Below the pieces are notes generated by a model. The model was not told the DNA's origin. It searched no databases and saw only the letters and a program-made list of their open reading frames with translations. Shown piece by piece: positions 1-8,594 of a stretch of DNA of 64,000 nt (within the stretch, counting starts at the first letter, position 1; every line of letters starts with the position of its first letter). Position numbers and translations under genes: made by a program. The stretch is from Arthrobacter horti (lineage in GTDB: Bacteria; Actinomycetota; Actinomycetes; Actinomycetales; Micrococcaceae). The stretch covers positions 124,001-188,000 of the forward strand of contig NZ_JAVALS010000001.1 of assembly GCF_030731045.1 (NCBI RefSeq), read 5' to 3'.

Positions 1-1
1 G

Positions 2-178
2 GACGTCGGGACCCCCGTGGTGGCTTTCAACGGAACGGCGTTCTTCGGCCCGGTCCTGACCCGGATCCCGCGCGGTGAAGAGGCGGGCAAGATCTGGGAC
101 GCGGCGGTCACGCTCGGCGCCTACCCGCACTTCTTCGAACTCAAGCGCAGCCGCACCGAGAGCCCTGAATTCGACTGA
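2..178 (+). CDS. DsbA-family / mycothiol-dependent reductase, C-terminal fragment
   Basis: Only the last 58 codons are in the window; the start lies upstream. The residues read ...[18 protein letters not shown]...[15 protein letters not shown], which resembles the C-terminus of Rv2466c-type DsbA-like proteins (mycothiol-dependent nitroreductase/disulfide reductases of actinobacteria). The catalytic CxxC motif would lie in the missing N-terminus, so function is inferred from the tail alone. It stands apart from the oppositely oriented glycosylase gene that follows. Confidence 0.55.
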   Translation, partial: DVGTPVVAFNGTAFFGPVLTRIPRGEEAGKIWDAAVTLGAYPHFFELKRSRTESPEFD

Positions 179-306
179 TCCCCGGCGGCTCCCAATCCTC
201 GCAAGCTCGGATCGGGGCCCTCGCCGCCGTGGGCCCTCCAGCCGAATCGGCGGCGCTTCACCCACACCGGTGAGGCGCCTCCGTCGTTCATTGGAGGAAG
301 CGCTGT

Positions 307-1194
307 TCATTTCAGGAAGCGGGACGTGCGCCGGTCCGCCAGGATCTTCCCCTTGGTCTGGCACGTGGGACAGTACTGCAGCGCCCGGTCGGCGAAGGAG
401 ACCTCACGGACGGTGTCGCCGCACACGGGACAGGGTTGCCCGGTCCTGCCGTGCACGCGCATCCCGCCCCGCTTGGCGTCCTTGAGCTTCTCCGGCGGCT
501 TGCCCACGGCCTCCGCGACGGCACCGCCCAGGACCTCCCCGATCGCGGTGAAGATCCCGTCCCGGGTCTCCGCGTCCAGCGACTTCGCCACGGCGAACGG
601 GGAGACCTTGGCGGCGTGGAGGATCTCGTCACTGTAGGCGTTGCCGATCCCGGCGATCACGCTCTGGCTCCGCAGGAGGCCTTTGATCTGCTGGGATGAG
701 CCGGTGACGATCCCGTCGAACACCTCCTGGGTGAACGCCGGGTCCAAAGGCTCGGGTCCCAGAGTGGCGAGGGCCTGGATCTCCTGCGGGTCCCGGACCA
801 CGTGGACGGCCAGGCTCTTCCGGGTGCCGGCCTCGGTGAGATCGAAGCCGACGGCTCCTGCAGGGTGCTCCGCCGTGGCCGGGGCCGTGAATCGCAGCCG
901 CGCGGCGATGGGACCAGCGCCGGGTTTGAGGGGCTTGTCCGAGGGTGCTTCCGTGAATCGCAGCCAGCCGGCCTTGGCCAGGTGGAAGACGAAGTGGATC
1001 CCGTCGGCGTCCAGATCCACGAACTTGCCGAAACGGTTCACCGCCGTGACGGTGCGTCCTTCCAGCGCCGTGTAGGGCGGATCCGCGGTCTTGAGAACCG
1101 CGAAGGAGGTGATCCGCACCGAGTCCACCACGGCACCGAGCAGCCGTGCCTCAAGGAAGGCCCGCAATCCGCTGACTTCAGGAAGTTCCGGCAT
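307..1194 (-). CDS. Fpg/Nei family DNA glycosylase
   Basis: A 295-aa base-excision repair enzyme predicted to excise oxidised bases and cleave the abasic site. The chosen ATG gives MPELPEV, placing Pro2 and Glu3, the catalytic N-terminus of the family, directly after the initiator Met. A longer in-frame start 93 bp upstream would bury Pro2 and is rejected. The C-terminus has a four-Cys zinc finger (C255, C258, C275, C278) with the Arg/Lys-rich loop used to contact DNA. The sequence does not clearly separate Fpg (8-oxoG) from Nei (oxidised pyrimidine) activity. It is a single gene; the next gene upstream, rsgA, is followed by its own terminator. Confidence 0.9.
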   Translation of the reverse strand: MPELPEVSGLRAFLEARLLGAVVDSVRITSFAVLKTADPPYTALEGRTVTAVNRFGKFVDLDADGIHFVFHLAKAGWLRFTEAPSDKPLKPGAGPIAARLRFTAPATAEHPAGAVGFDLTEAGTRKSLAVHVVRDPQEIQALATLGPEPLDPAFTQEVFDGIVTGSSQQIKGLLRSQSVIAGIGNAYSDEILHAAKVSPFAVAKSLDAETRDGIFTAIGEVLGGAVAEAVGKPPEKLKDAKRGGMRVHGRTGQPCPVCGDTVREVSFADRALQYCPTCQTKGKILADRRTSRFLK

Positions 1195-1496
1195 GGCACC
1201 ACTGTGCCACAGAGACGCCCCCGGCGGGCCGGCCAGCCCGCCTTCGCTGGGAACCGGGCCGGCCGGAATTACAGTCCAGTAGTTCACGGTGCGCCCTTGT
1301 GCCCGCCCGTGGGCAGGTCAAGAATAAGAGGTACCCGATTCGGAAGAACCGGGACGCGGATACCAGAGAAGCAGAGACGGGAACCTGACGCAGCCATCGG
1401 CGAAGCCAGGAACCGGCCACCGGTGACGAGGTGGCAAGACCTGCCGTCCGAGGAATCCGCCAGACCGCGCGGAACGTCACCAAGCGGCCGAAAGTC
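1195..1496. other. Intergenic region between rsgA and the glycosylase gene
   Basis: About 300 bp with no supportable gene on either strand. It should hold the promoter of the glycosylase gene (minus strand). A TGTAAT-like -10 candidate is visible near 1270, but no convincing -35. Short weak hairpins only. Confidence 0.4.
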
Positions 1497-1532
1497 GAAG
1501 CCCCACCGACGGCGATTCGCCGATGGGGCTTC
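1497..1532 (-). terminator. Hairpin terminator after rsgA
   Basis: Inverted repeat GAAGCCCCA (1497-1505) / TGGGGCTTC (1524-1532) with a nested CGGCG-ATT-CGCCG stem inside the loop. It lies 57 bp beyond the rsgA stop codon on the minus strand. No long U-tract, as is usual for high-GC actinobacteria. Confidence 0.6.
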
Positions 1533-1589
1533 CCCTTTGCCCGGGTGCAGGTGCGTCCGGAGCGGCCCGTCTCAGCGCTGCGGACCCCT

Positions 1590-2666
1590 TTACGCTTGAC
1601 GCTCCTTGGACGCGGCCCGCTGCTGGTGGGCCATCGACTTGAACTGGGCCAGACGTTCCGCCCGGAGGCGGGCATCCGTTCGTGCCGCCAGCCGGTCCGC
1701 TTCCCGCCGCAGCTTCCGGTAGCTGTCCAGCCGCCGTTCGGTGATCCATCCGGCGCTGATCGCGGAACGGACCGCGCACCCCGGCTCCCGGTCGTGGGCG
1801 CAATCGGAGAAGCGGCACTGCTCCGCAAGTTCCTCCAGATCGGAGAACGTCTCGCCCACGGCCACCTCCGAGCGGGTCACCCCGACGGAGCGGAGCCCGG
1901 GTGTGTCCAGCAGGACGCCGCCGCCAGGGACCGGGAGGAGCTCCCGCCAGGCCGTGGTGTGCCGGCCCTTGCCGTCCACGGCCCGGACTTCACCCGTGGC
2001 GAGCAGTTCGGAGCCGAGGAGACGATTGCCGAGGCTCGACTTTCCGGCCCCGGACGGGCCGATGAGGGCCACGGTGCCGTGGATCGCGGCGCGGAGCTCC
2101 TCCACACCGGCTCCCGTCCGGGAACTGGTGGCGATCACGTCCACGCCGGGCGCCAGGTCCCCGACCTCCACCACGGCGCTCTCCGGTGCGGAATGCTCGT
2201 CGGCTTTGGTCAGGGCCATCACCGGAGTGGCGCCGGAGGCCCAGGCGAGGGAGAGGAGACGCTCGGTCCGGGTGTGCCGCAGGGTCCCGGCAAGGGATAC
2301 GGCGACCACCACGGTGTCCACGTTGACCGCCAGGATCTGCTCGCGGGAACTGCCCCCGGCGGAGGCTCGCGAGAGCACTGTGCTGCGCGGGAGCACGGTG
2401 AGGAACCGCGCGTCGTCGCAGGCTCTCCCGGGAAGGAAGGTGATCCAGTCCCCGGTGACGGGTGACGCTGCGGAATCGTGGCCGCCTGGCGGCACAGCGA
2501 TCCGGGCCTGGCCGTCCGCGGTCACGACGTCGCAGAGACCGCGCTCGGCGCGGAGGACGCGCGCGGGGACGGCACCCGGCGTCGCGTGCTCGATGAAGGT
2601 TTCCTGCCACTCGGCGTTCCAGCCATGATCGTGCAGCAGGGGTGAATCCATGAGGTGAGAAGACAC
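1590..2666 (-). CDS. rsgA: Ribosome small-subunit-dependent GTPase A
   Basis: A 358-aa circularly permuted GTPase that checks and releases factors during late 30S maturation. G motifs occur in permuted order: G4 TKAD (153-156), G1 GPSGAGKSS (203-211), switch region HTT (236-238) and G3 DTPG (254-257). A C-terminal zinc knuckle follows (C284, C289, H291, C297). An OB-like N-terminal domain fits residues 30-110. The start is GTG at 2666, with a weak purine stretch upstream; an in-frame ATG five codons later (2651) is the alternative. A 23-codon ORF with a much better Shine-Dalgarno precedes it by 83 bp. Confidence 0.93.
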   Translation of the reverse strand: MSSHLMDSPLLHDHGWNAEWQETFIEHATPGAVPARVLRAERGLCDVVTADGQARIAVPPGGHDSAASPVTGDWITFLPGRACDDARFLTVLPRSTVLSRASAGGSSREQILAVNVDTVVVAVSLAGTLRHTRTERLLSLAWASGATPVMALTKADEHSAPESAVVEVGDLAPGVDVIATSSRTGAGVEELRAAIHGTVALIGPSGAGKSSLGNRLLGSELLATGEVRAVDGKGRHTTAWRELLPVPGGGVLLDTPGLRSVGVTRSEVAVGETFSDLEELAEQCRFSDCAHDREPGCAVRSAISAGWITERRLDSYRKLRREADRLAARTDARLRAERLAQFKSMAHQQRAASKERQA

Positions 2667-2749
2667 GAGAAGACTCTTTCGATGGGTCTCCTCGAGCGTC
2701 CGTGGCGCAGTCCGGCATGGGCCGGGGGCGAATCAGGACAGGTGGACGC

Positions 2750-2821
2750 TCAGGCGGAGACGAGGGAGGTGTGTGAGGTCGAAGCGTCGCCGGGCACGGC
2801 GACCATGAGCGCGACAGTCAT
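2750..2821 (-). CDS. Putative 23-aa leader peptide upstream of rsgA
   Basis: ATG at 2821, preceded by a near-perfect Shine-Dalgarno (AAAAGGAGGTGTGACC, ending at the ATG), reads MTVALMVAVPGDASTSHTSL plus VSA, then TGA. It lies on the same strand as rsgA and ends 83 bp before its GTG start. Nothing about the peptide is recognised. The ribosome-binding site is far stronger than that of rsgA, which suggests a translated leader or a small protein rather than chance, but no conservation could be checked. Confidence 0.4.
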   Translation of the reverse strand: MTVALMVAVPGDASTSHTSLVSA

Positions 2822-2894
2822 GGTCACACCTCCTTTTCGTCTCGTGAGCCGCGGGCCGTGAGGGCCGCGTGATGCTGATCACCCTAGCATGAAC

Positions 2895-2937
2895 CCCGAA
2901 GGGGTGGCCCCGCGCAGTGCGGGGCCACCCCTTCGGG
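2895..2937 (-). terminator. valS terminator
   Basis: Perfect 19-bp stem (2895-2913 / 2919-2937) with a 5-nt loop GCAGT, starting about 30 bp after the valS stop on the minus strand. It separates valS from the rsgA promoter region. Confidence 0.85.
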
Positions 2938-2967
2938 ACGATGGTGCGTGGTGTCAGCGCTGAATCG

Positions 2968-5586
2968 TCAGCCCTGGACGGGTGCCTCAGCGGGAGCCAG
3001 CTCGACGGCGCCCACGGTCAGCTCGCCGTCGGCGGCTTCCAGCGTGATCTCGCGGGCGTTCGCGGCGGCCTTGAGGTCGGACAGGCCGGCCTGAAGCTGC
3101 GCGACGCGGGCGGCGGACGCGGACACGGTCGCGGAGAGCACCTCGGTGCGCTGCTTGACCTTCGCCTCCGACTTGGCCTTGCGCAGACCGGACAGGGCCT
3201 CGCCCACGGTGCTGAGCAGGGTGGCGTCGCCGTCCACGGACAGCGGCGCCGGCCAGGCGGCGCGGTGCACCGAACCGGAACGCCACCAGCTCCAGACCTC
3301 TTCAGTGGCGAAGGGCAGGAACGGGGCGAAGAGGCGCAGCAGGGCGTCCAGCGTGGTGGCGAGGGCCGCCAGCACGGAGGCCTGGCCTTCCTCGCCCTGG
3401 GCTCCGTAGGCACGGTCCTTGATGAGCTCCACGTAGTCGTCCGTGAACTGCCAGAAGAAGGACTCGCTCACCTGCAGGGCACGGGCGTAGTCGTACTTCT
3501 CGAACGCCTCGGTGGCCTGGCGCACGACGTCGGCCAGCTGGTTCAGCAGGCCGCGGTCCAGCGGGTTGGACAGCACGGCGCTGTCCGCGCTGAGCACGGA
3601 TGCCTCGGTGGCGCCCAGGTTCAGGACGAACTTGGAGGCGTTGAGCAGCTTGATGGCCAGGCGGCGGCCGATCTTCATCTGCGCGATCTCGTACGCGGTG
3701 TCCGCGCCGAGCTTGGCGGAGGAGGCCCAGTAGCGGACGGCGTCGGAACCGAATTCCTCGAGCACGGCGGTGGGGACCACCACGTTGCCCTTGGACTTGG
3801 ACATCTTCTTGCGGTCCGGGTCCAGGATCCAGCCGGAGATGGCGGCGTGCTTCCACGGGGACACGTCCTGGAGGGCGTCCGCGCGGACCACGGAGGAGAA
3901 GAGCCAGGTGCGGATGATGTCGTGGCCCTGCGGGCGCAGATCGAACGGGAACACCTTGGCGAAGAGGTCCTCGTTCCGGCTCCAGCCGCCCACGATCTGC
4001 GGGGTCAGGGCGGACGTGGCCCAGGTGTCCAGCACATCGGCGTCGCCCACGAAGCCGCCGGCCACGCCACGCTGATCCTCAGTGAAGCCGGGGGCGGTGT
4101 CCGCGGCCGGATCCACCGGCAGCATCTCATCCGTGGGTACGATCGGGGACTCGTAGTCCGGGTTGCCCTCGGCATCCAGCGCGTACCAGACCGGCACGGG
4201 AACGCCGAAGAAGCGCTGACGGGAGACCAGCCAGTCGCCGTTCAGGCCCTCGATCCAGTTCTCGTAGCGGGAACGCATGAAGGCCGGGTGGAAGTCGATG
4301 TCGCGGCCGCGCTGGATGAGGCGCTCACGGCGGTCCTCATCGCGTCCGCCATTGCGGATGTACCACTGGCGGCTGGTGACTACCTCGAGGGGCTTGTCGC
4401 CCTTCTCGAAGAAGTTCACGGCGTGCATGATCTTCTTCGGCTCGCCGTCCAGGAGGTCCTGCTCGCGCAGCATCTCCACCACGGCCTCCTTGGCGGAGAA
4501 CGAGGTCTTGCCGGCGATCCTCGCGTAGGCCTCGCGGCCGGCGTCGGTGGTGATCCATTCCGGGGTCTCGGCGGTCACGCGGCCGTCACGGCCGATGATC
4601 GCGCGGGTGGGCAGCTGCAGCTCACGCCACCAGGTCACGTCGGTCAGGTCGCCGAATGTGCAGACCATGGCGATGCCGGAGCCCTTGTCCGCCTTGGCGA
4701 GCGGGTGTGCCCGGACTTCCACCTCGACGCCGAACAGCGGAGAGGTGACCTTCTTGCCGAACAGCGGCTGGTAGCGCTCGTCGTCCGGGTTCGCCACGAG
4801 GGCGGCACAGGCGGCGAGGAGCTCGGGACGGGTGGTCTCGATGAAGATCTTCTCGCCGGTCTCCGTGAAGAACGGGTAGCGGTGGTAGGCACCGGCGACC
4901 TCACGGTCCTCCAGCTCGGCCTGGGCCACGGCGGTCCGGAAGGTCACGTCCCACAGGGTGGGGGCCTCGGAGAGGTAGGCGTCACCGGCGGCGTAGTTGG
5001 CCAGGAAGGCGCGCTGGGAGACGGCCCGGGACGCGTCGTCGATGGTCCGGTAGGTCATGTCCCAGTCCACGGACAGGCCGAGCGTCTTGAAGAGGTGCTC
5101 GAAGACCTTCTCGTCCTCCACGGCCAGGCGCTCGCACAGCTCGATGAAGTTTCGGCGGGACACCACGTCCCAGTCACGCTGGTTCTTGGCGGGCTCGGCC
5201 GGCGGCTGGTAGCCCTCCTGGTACGGGATGGCCGGATCGCAGCGGACGCCGTAGTAGTTCTGGACGCGGCGCTCGGTGGGCAGGCCGTTGTCGTCCCAGC
5301 CCATCGGGTAGAAGACGTTCTTGCCCTGCATGCGCTGGTAGCGCGCCAGGACGTCCGTCTGGGTGAAGGAGAACATGTGTCCCACGTGCAGCGAGCCGGA
5401 GGCCGTGGGAGGGGGCGTGTCGATCGAGTAGACTTCGGCCCGGGTGGTGTCCTGCTGGAACTTGTAGGTGCCGTCCTCAAGCCAGCGCTCGGTGAGCTTG
5501 GCTTCCAGGCCCTCCAGGGCCGGCTTCTCGGGAACGGTGATGGCGGTGGTTTCGGGCGTGTCTGTACCCTGCGTCGCGTCAGTCAT
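2968..5586 (-). CDS. valS: Valyl-tRNA synthetase
   Basis: An 872-aa class I aminoacyl-tRNA synthetase that charges tRNA-Val. The HIGH-type motif is HVGH (67-70) within TASGSLHVGHMF, and KMSKSK lies at 594-599. CP1 editing-domain sequence lies between them, and a C-terminal segment (about 800-860) rich in Ala, Lys and Gln resembles the ValRS tRNA-binding coiled coil. The ATG at 5586 (MTDATQG...) is chosen; an upstream in-frame start would overlap the end of gluQ-RS and add Arg-rich residues unlike the family. It follows gluQ-RS with a 38-bp gap, so the two are probably cotranscribed. Confidence 0.95.
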   Translation of the reverse strand: MTDATQGTDTPETTAITVPEKPALEGLEAKLTERWLEDGTYKFQQDTTRAEVYSIDTPPPTASGSLHVGHMFSFTQTDVLARYQRMQGKNVFYPMGWDDNGLPTERRVQNYYGVRCDPAIPYQEGYQPPAEPAKNQRDWDVVSRRNFIELCERLAVEDEKVFEHLFKTLGLSVDWDMTYRTIDDASRAVSQRAFLANYAAGDAYLSEAPTLWDVTFRTAVAQAELEDREVAGAYHRYPFFTETGEKIFIETTRPELLAACAALVANPDDERYQPLFGKKVTSPLFGVEVEVRAHPLAKADKGSGIAMVCTFGDLTDVTWWRELQLPTRAIIGRDGRVTAETPEWITTDAGREAYARIAGKTSFSAKEAVVEMLREQDLLDGEPKKIMHAVNFFEKGDKPLEVVTSRQWYIRNGGRDEDRRERLIQRGRDIDFHPAFMRSRYENWIEGLNGDWLVSRQRFFGVPVPVWYALDAEGNPDYESPIVPTDEMLPVDPAADTAPGFTEDQRGVAGGFVGDADVLDTWATSALTPQIVGGWSRNEDLFAKVFPFDLRPQGHDIIRTWLFSSVVRADALQDVSPWKHAAISGWILDPDRKKMSKSKGNVVVPTAVLEEFGSDAVRYWASSAKLGADTAYEIAQMKIGRRLAIKLLNASKFVLNLGATEASVLSADSAVLSNPLDRGLLNQLADVVRQATEAFEKYDYARALQVSESFFWQFTDDYVELIKDRAYGAQGEEGQASVLAALATTLDALLRLFAPFLPFATEEVWSWWRSGSVHRAAWPAPLSVDGDATLLSTVGEALSGLRKAKSEAKVKQRTEVLSATVSASAARVAQLQAGLSDLKAAANAREITLEAADGELTVGAVELAPAEAPVQG

Positions 5587-5624
5587 AAGATCAATTCTTT
5601 CATGCCCGCCGCACGGAGCCGGCC

Positions 5625-6518
5625 TCAGCCGAGTGTGCCGGTGAACACCCACGGTTCGCGAGGGAGCCGCGCCGGGTCGAATGCGGCCAGGGCTTGCTCC
5701 AGCGGACCTTCCGGCAGAGCGAGCGATCGCAGCAGCGCGTCCCGGACTGCGCCGGCCGTCAACCCTTCCGCAGCCAGATCGGTGAGGGTCACCGCGCCGT
5801 CGCGCTTGGCCAGCCGCTTGCCGGTAGGCCCCAGCACCAAGGGCACATGCGCGTACGACGGCGGTGCGAAGCCCAGCACGCGCCCCAGGCGGAGTTGTGT
5901 GGGGGTCGAGGGGAGCAGGTCATCTCCGCGGACCACCTGGTCGATGCCCTGCGCGGCATCGTCGACGACGACGGCCAGGTTGTAGGCGACCGCGCCGTCG
6001 TTGCGTCGGAGGACGACGTCGTCCACCGGGCCCTCATGGTCGCCCGCCACGGCGTCGGTGAAGCGTTCCGTGCCGCCGCCCGAGCGGAAGCGCAACGCGG
6101 CGGGACGTTCGCGAAGGTGCTCCTGCCGCTCCTCCTCGCTGAGCTCGCGGCAGGTGCCGGGGTAGAGGGGGACCGGGCCATGGGCGGCGGAGGCGGCTTC
6201 GGCGATGTCCCGGCGGGTGCAGAAGCACTCGAAGGTGCGGCCGTCCGCCACGAGGCGGTCAAGCGCGGCGGTGTACAGCTCGCCGCGCTCCGACTGACGC
6301 ACCACCTCGCCGTCCCAGGTCACGTCCACGGCGGCGAGGTCGCGCAGCTGTGATTCCTCCGCCCGGGCCCGCACGCGGTCCAGGTCCTCCACGCGGAGGA
6401 GGAAGCGGCGTCCCGTGCTGCGGGCGAAGAGCCAGGCGAGAAGCGCCGTGCGGAGATTGCCGAAATGCAGCTCACCGCTGGGGGAGGGGGCGAAGCGTCC
6501 GGCACCGGGGTTTTCCAC
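5625..6518 (-). CDS. gluQ: Glutamyl-Q tRNA(Asp) synthetase
   Basis: A 297-aa GluRS paralogue that glutamylates queuosine in tRNA-Asp, as known for the family. It keeps the N-terminal catalytic half (APSPSGELHFGNLRTALLAWL, HIGH-like at about 17-21) and a KRLAKRDGAV motif near residue 230. It has the FECFC...YPGTC cysteine set that binds zinc in this family. It lacks the anticodon-binding domain of true GluRS, so its length is typical. Some GluQ-like proteins occur without queuosine synthesis; the modification pathway is not in this window. Confidence 0.88.
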   Translation of the reverse strand: MENPGAGRFAPSPSGELHFGNLRTALLAWLFARSTGRRFLLRVEDLDRVRARAEESQLRDLAAVDVTWDGEVVRQSERGELYTAALDRLVADGRTFECFCTRRDIAEAASAAHGPVPLYPGTCRELSEEERQEHLRERPAALRFRSGGGTERFTDAVAGDHEGPVDDVVLRRNDGAVAYNLAVVVDDAAQGIDQVVRGDDLLPSTPTQLRLGRVLGFAPPSYAHVPLVLGPTGKRLAKRDGAVTLTDLAAEGLTAGAVRDALLRSLALPEGPLEQALAAFDPARLPREPWVFTGTLG

Positions 6519-6558
6519 ATGGACACCCTAGCCGGGTCCCCGCGGAGAGGGCGGTGCC

Positions 6559-6564
6559 TAGCAT
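6559..6564 (+). promoter_or_regulatory. -10 box of the DUF488 gene (probably leaderless)
   Basis: TAGCAT lies 5 nt before the ATG at 6570 and no Shine-Dalgarno is present, so transcription and translation probably start at about the same base. Confidence 0.45.
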
Positions 6565-6569
6565 GGGAT

Positions 6570-6944
6570 ATGGGCACACAGACGCAGGGAACGCTGAGCA
6601 TCGCACGGATCTATGACGAGGTCCTGGAGGGGCCGTACCGGGTCCTGGTGGACCGGTTGTGGCCCCGGGGTGTCACCAAGGAACGGGCGGCCCTGGATGA
6701 GTGGCTCAAGGACATCGCTCCGAGCCCGGGACTCCGGAAGGATTTCGACCACATGGAGTCGCGGTTCGCAGCCTTCGCCGCCGCCTACCGGAGCGAGCTG
6801 GACGGGCACCACGAGCCGGTGGAGCATGTCCTGGACCTCCTCCGGTCCGGGACGGACGTGGTGCTGCTGTATGCGGCGAAGGACCGGGACGTGAACCACG
6901 CGACGGTGCTGAGGAACTACCTGGAGGGACGCCTCACCGGGTGA
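6570..6944 (+). CDS. DUF488 (YeaO-like) protein
   Basis: A 124-aa small soluble protein. It carries the YeaO/DUF488 signature: RIYDEVLEGPYRVLVDRLWP, then a conserved DEWLKDIAPS block, and near the end VVLLYAAKDRDVNHA. The biochemical role of the family is not established. The start codon is chosen because it follows a -10-like TAGCAT at 5 nt. Its last 11 bp overlap the 3' end of the convergent acetyltransferase gene. Confidence 0.85.
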   Translation: MGTQTQGTLSIARIYDEVLEGPYRVLVDRLWPRGVTKERAALDEWLKDIAPSPGLRKDFDHMESRFAAFAAAYRSELDGHHEPVEHVLDLLRSGTDVVLLYAAKDRDVNHATVLRNYLEGRLTG

Positions 6945-7464
6945 GGGGGCCGTCAGTGCTCGGGTGAAGGTCCATCGCCATGACGGTCCGGGCGTCAGCC
7001 GTGCCGGGACGATCGTCCTCGCGATGTTCCATGCCGAGCTTCTCCGCCACGCGGCGCGAGGCGAGGTTCTCCGGATGGATGATGGCCACCAGTTCCGGAG
7101 CAAGGAGGACCTCGCGGGCGTGGTCCCGGCAGGCGGATGCCGCCTCGGTGGCCAGGCCGTGCCCTTGGAACTCCGGCAGGACGTGATAGCCCACCTCGAG
7201 GCGTGGCAGACCGTTGACCCGCTGCCAGGTGAGCCCGCAATCTCCCACGAATCGCCCGTCGCGGTCCTCAAGGATCCAGAGCCCATAGCCGTGTTCGCGA
7301 TAGTTCCGGCGGTTCCATTCGATCCAGTCCAGTGCCTCGGCACGAGTCTTGGGCCTTGGGTAGAAATGCATGACGTCCGGATCGCCGAGCAGCCGGGCCA
7401 TGTCATCCACATCGGCCGGCAGCATTTCGCGGAAGAGGAGCCGGGCTGTCTGCTGGGGCGTCAT
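6934..7464 (-). CDS. GNAT N-acetyltransferase (RimJ/RimL-like)
   Basis: A 176-aa acetyl-CoA-dependent acetyltransferase. The acetyl-CoA pyrophosphate loop is visible as VLPEFQGHGLATEA (Q-x-x-G-x-G/A). This is preceded by a typical LRLEVGYH strand and followed by the N-x-A-S-x-R-V-x-E-K-L-G-M block of RimJ/RimL-type enzymes. The acceptor substrate cannot be told from sequence. It is convergent with the DUF488 gene (11-bp overlap). Confidence 0.88.
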   Translation of the reverse strand: MTPQQTARLLFREMLPADVDDMARLLGDPDVMHFYPRPKTRAEALDWIEWNRRNYREHGYGLWILEDRDGRFVGDCGLTWQRVNGLPRLEVGYHVLPEFQGHGLATEAASACRDHAREVLLAPELVAIIHPENLASRRVAEKLGMEHREDDRPGTADARTVMAMDLHPSTDGPLTR

Positions 7465-7579
7465 GGATTCACCGTACGGGACGGCGTGGACGGACCTGCG
7501 GACGCGCCGACCTGGGAGACTGGCGGTGACTGACCGTCAGAGCGCCGAGGGCGGAGCTGAACTGAAGGAGCGTGCACCG

Positions 7580-8527
7580 ATGGCCTGGCACTGGATCGCG
7601 GGGAGCTGGGGCACTCCAGATCACTGGAGTTTCGAGGAGTACACGCCCGCCGCACCCGGCGCCGGCGAAGTGACCATCCGCGTCCACGCCGCCGGGGTCA
7701 ACCCCGCCGACGCCAAACACGTGGCCGCGCCCCGGCCCGGCATCGGACTGCCCGTGCCGATCGGCTACGAAGTCTCCGGCGAGATCACCGCCGTGGGACC
7801 CGGCACGTCCATCGTCACCGGGCCAGTGGCCGTGGGCGACGAGGTCCTCGCGTTCCGCGTCCGCGGAGGCTACGCCACGGAACTGACCGTCCCGGCGGAC
7901 AAGGTCCTGCTCAAGCCTGCGTCCCTGGCGCACGCGGAGGCGGCGAACCTTCTCCTGGCCGGCACCACCGCTGCCGAGATGCTCGACGCGGCCGGTGCAG
8001 CGCCCGGCGAGACGATCCTGGTGCATGCCGCCTCCGGTGCCGTGGGCGCCGTCGTGCTCCAGCTCGCCGCGTTGCGCGGCATCACAGTCATCGGCACCGC
8101 CTCACCCGGACGCTTCGACGCGGTGACCCGGTTCGGCGGACACCCCGTGGCGCATGGGCCCGGGCTGCTGGCCCGCGTGCAAGCCACGCTGCGCGAGCTG
8201 GGCCGCTCCGGTATCGATGCCGCGCTGGATGCCGCCGGGACCGAGGAGGCCGTGGATGTATCCCTGGAGCTGGTGAAGGACCGGGACCGCATCGTGACCA
8301 TCGCTGCCCCACGGCGGGCCGCGGGGTACGGATTCCGGGCGCTCGCGGGCACCCGGCCGGACAGTGCCCTGTTCCGCGATGCGGCGCGTGCAGATCTGGT
8401 GGCACTCGCAGGCAGGGGACTGCTGCGTGTACCGGTGGCCGCCACGTACCTGCTGGGCAATGCGCGGGAGGCCGTGCGGCATGTGATGCAGGGTCATCCC
8501 GGCGGCAAGGTCGTGTTGATCCCCTGA
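7580..8527 (+). CDS. Zinc-independent quinone oxidoreductase (MDR family)
   Basis: A 315-aa NAD(P)H-dependent medium-chain reductase of the QOR type. The N-terminal GroES-like domain (about 1-125) lacks zinc-ligand cysteines. A Rossmann nucleotide site follows, with ASGAVG at 150-155. It likely reduces quinones or alpha,beta-unsaturated carbonyls. The ATG at 7580 is preceded by GAAGGAG at a good distance (7564-7570). It is followed by a short-chain dehydrogenase in the same direction, but that gene appears to have its own promoter. Confidence 0.88.
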   Translation: MAWHWIAGSWGTPDHWSFEEYTPAAPGAGEVTIRVHAAGVNPADAKHVAAPRPGIGLPVPIGYEVSGEITAVGPGTSIVTGPVAVGDEVLAFRVRGGYATELTVPADKVLLKPASLAHAEAANLLLAGTTAAEMLDAAGAAPGETILVHAASGAVGAVVLQLAALRGITVIGTASPGRFDAVTRFGGHPVAHGPGLLARVQATLRELGRSGIDAALDAAGTEEAVDVSLELVKDRDRIVTIAAPRRAAGYGFRALAGTRPDSALFRDAARADLVALAGRGLLRVPVAATYLLGNAREAVRHVMQGHPGGKVVLIP

Positions 8528-8582
8528 ACCCCTGATCTCGTGTGCCCCTGATCTCCTGAAAGCGGCACGCCCGTGCGCCCCT

Positions 8583-8588
8583 TAAAGT
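8583..8588 (+). promoter_or_regulatory. -10 box of the SDR gene (leaderless)
   Basis: TAAAGT ends 6 nt before the ATG at 8595, with no Shine-Dalgarno between them. Confidence 0.5.
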
Positions 8589-8594
8589 GGTGTC

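Noticed and set aside
1195..1496. Possible tRNA or small RNA in the rsgA-glycosylase gap
   Set aside because: Only short stems; no cloverleaf, no clear promoter-terminator pair of its own.
2917..5985. A 1022-residue open frame on the plus strand across valS
   Set aside because: It is antisense to valS, rich in Gly, His, Val and Arg with no domain. High-GC codon bias leaves the opposite strand open. The minus-strand frame has HVGH and KMSKS.
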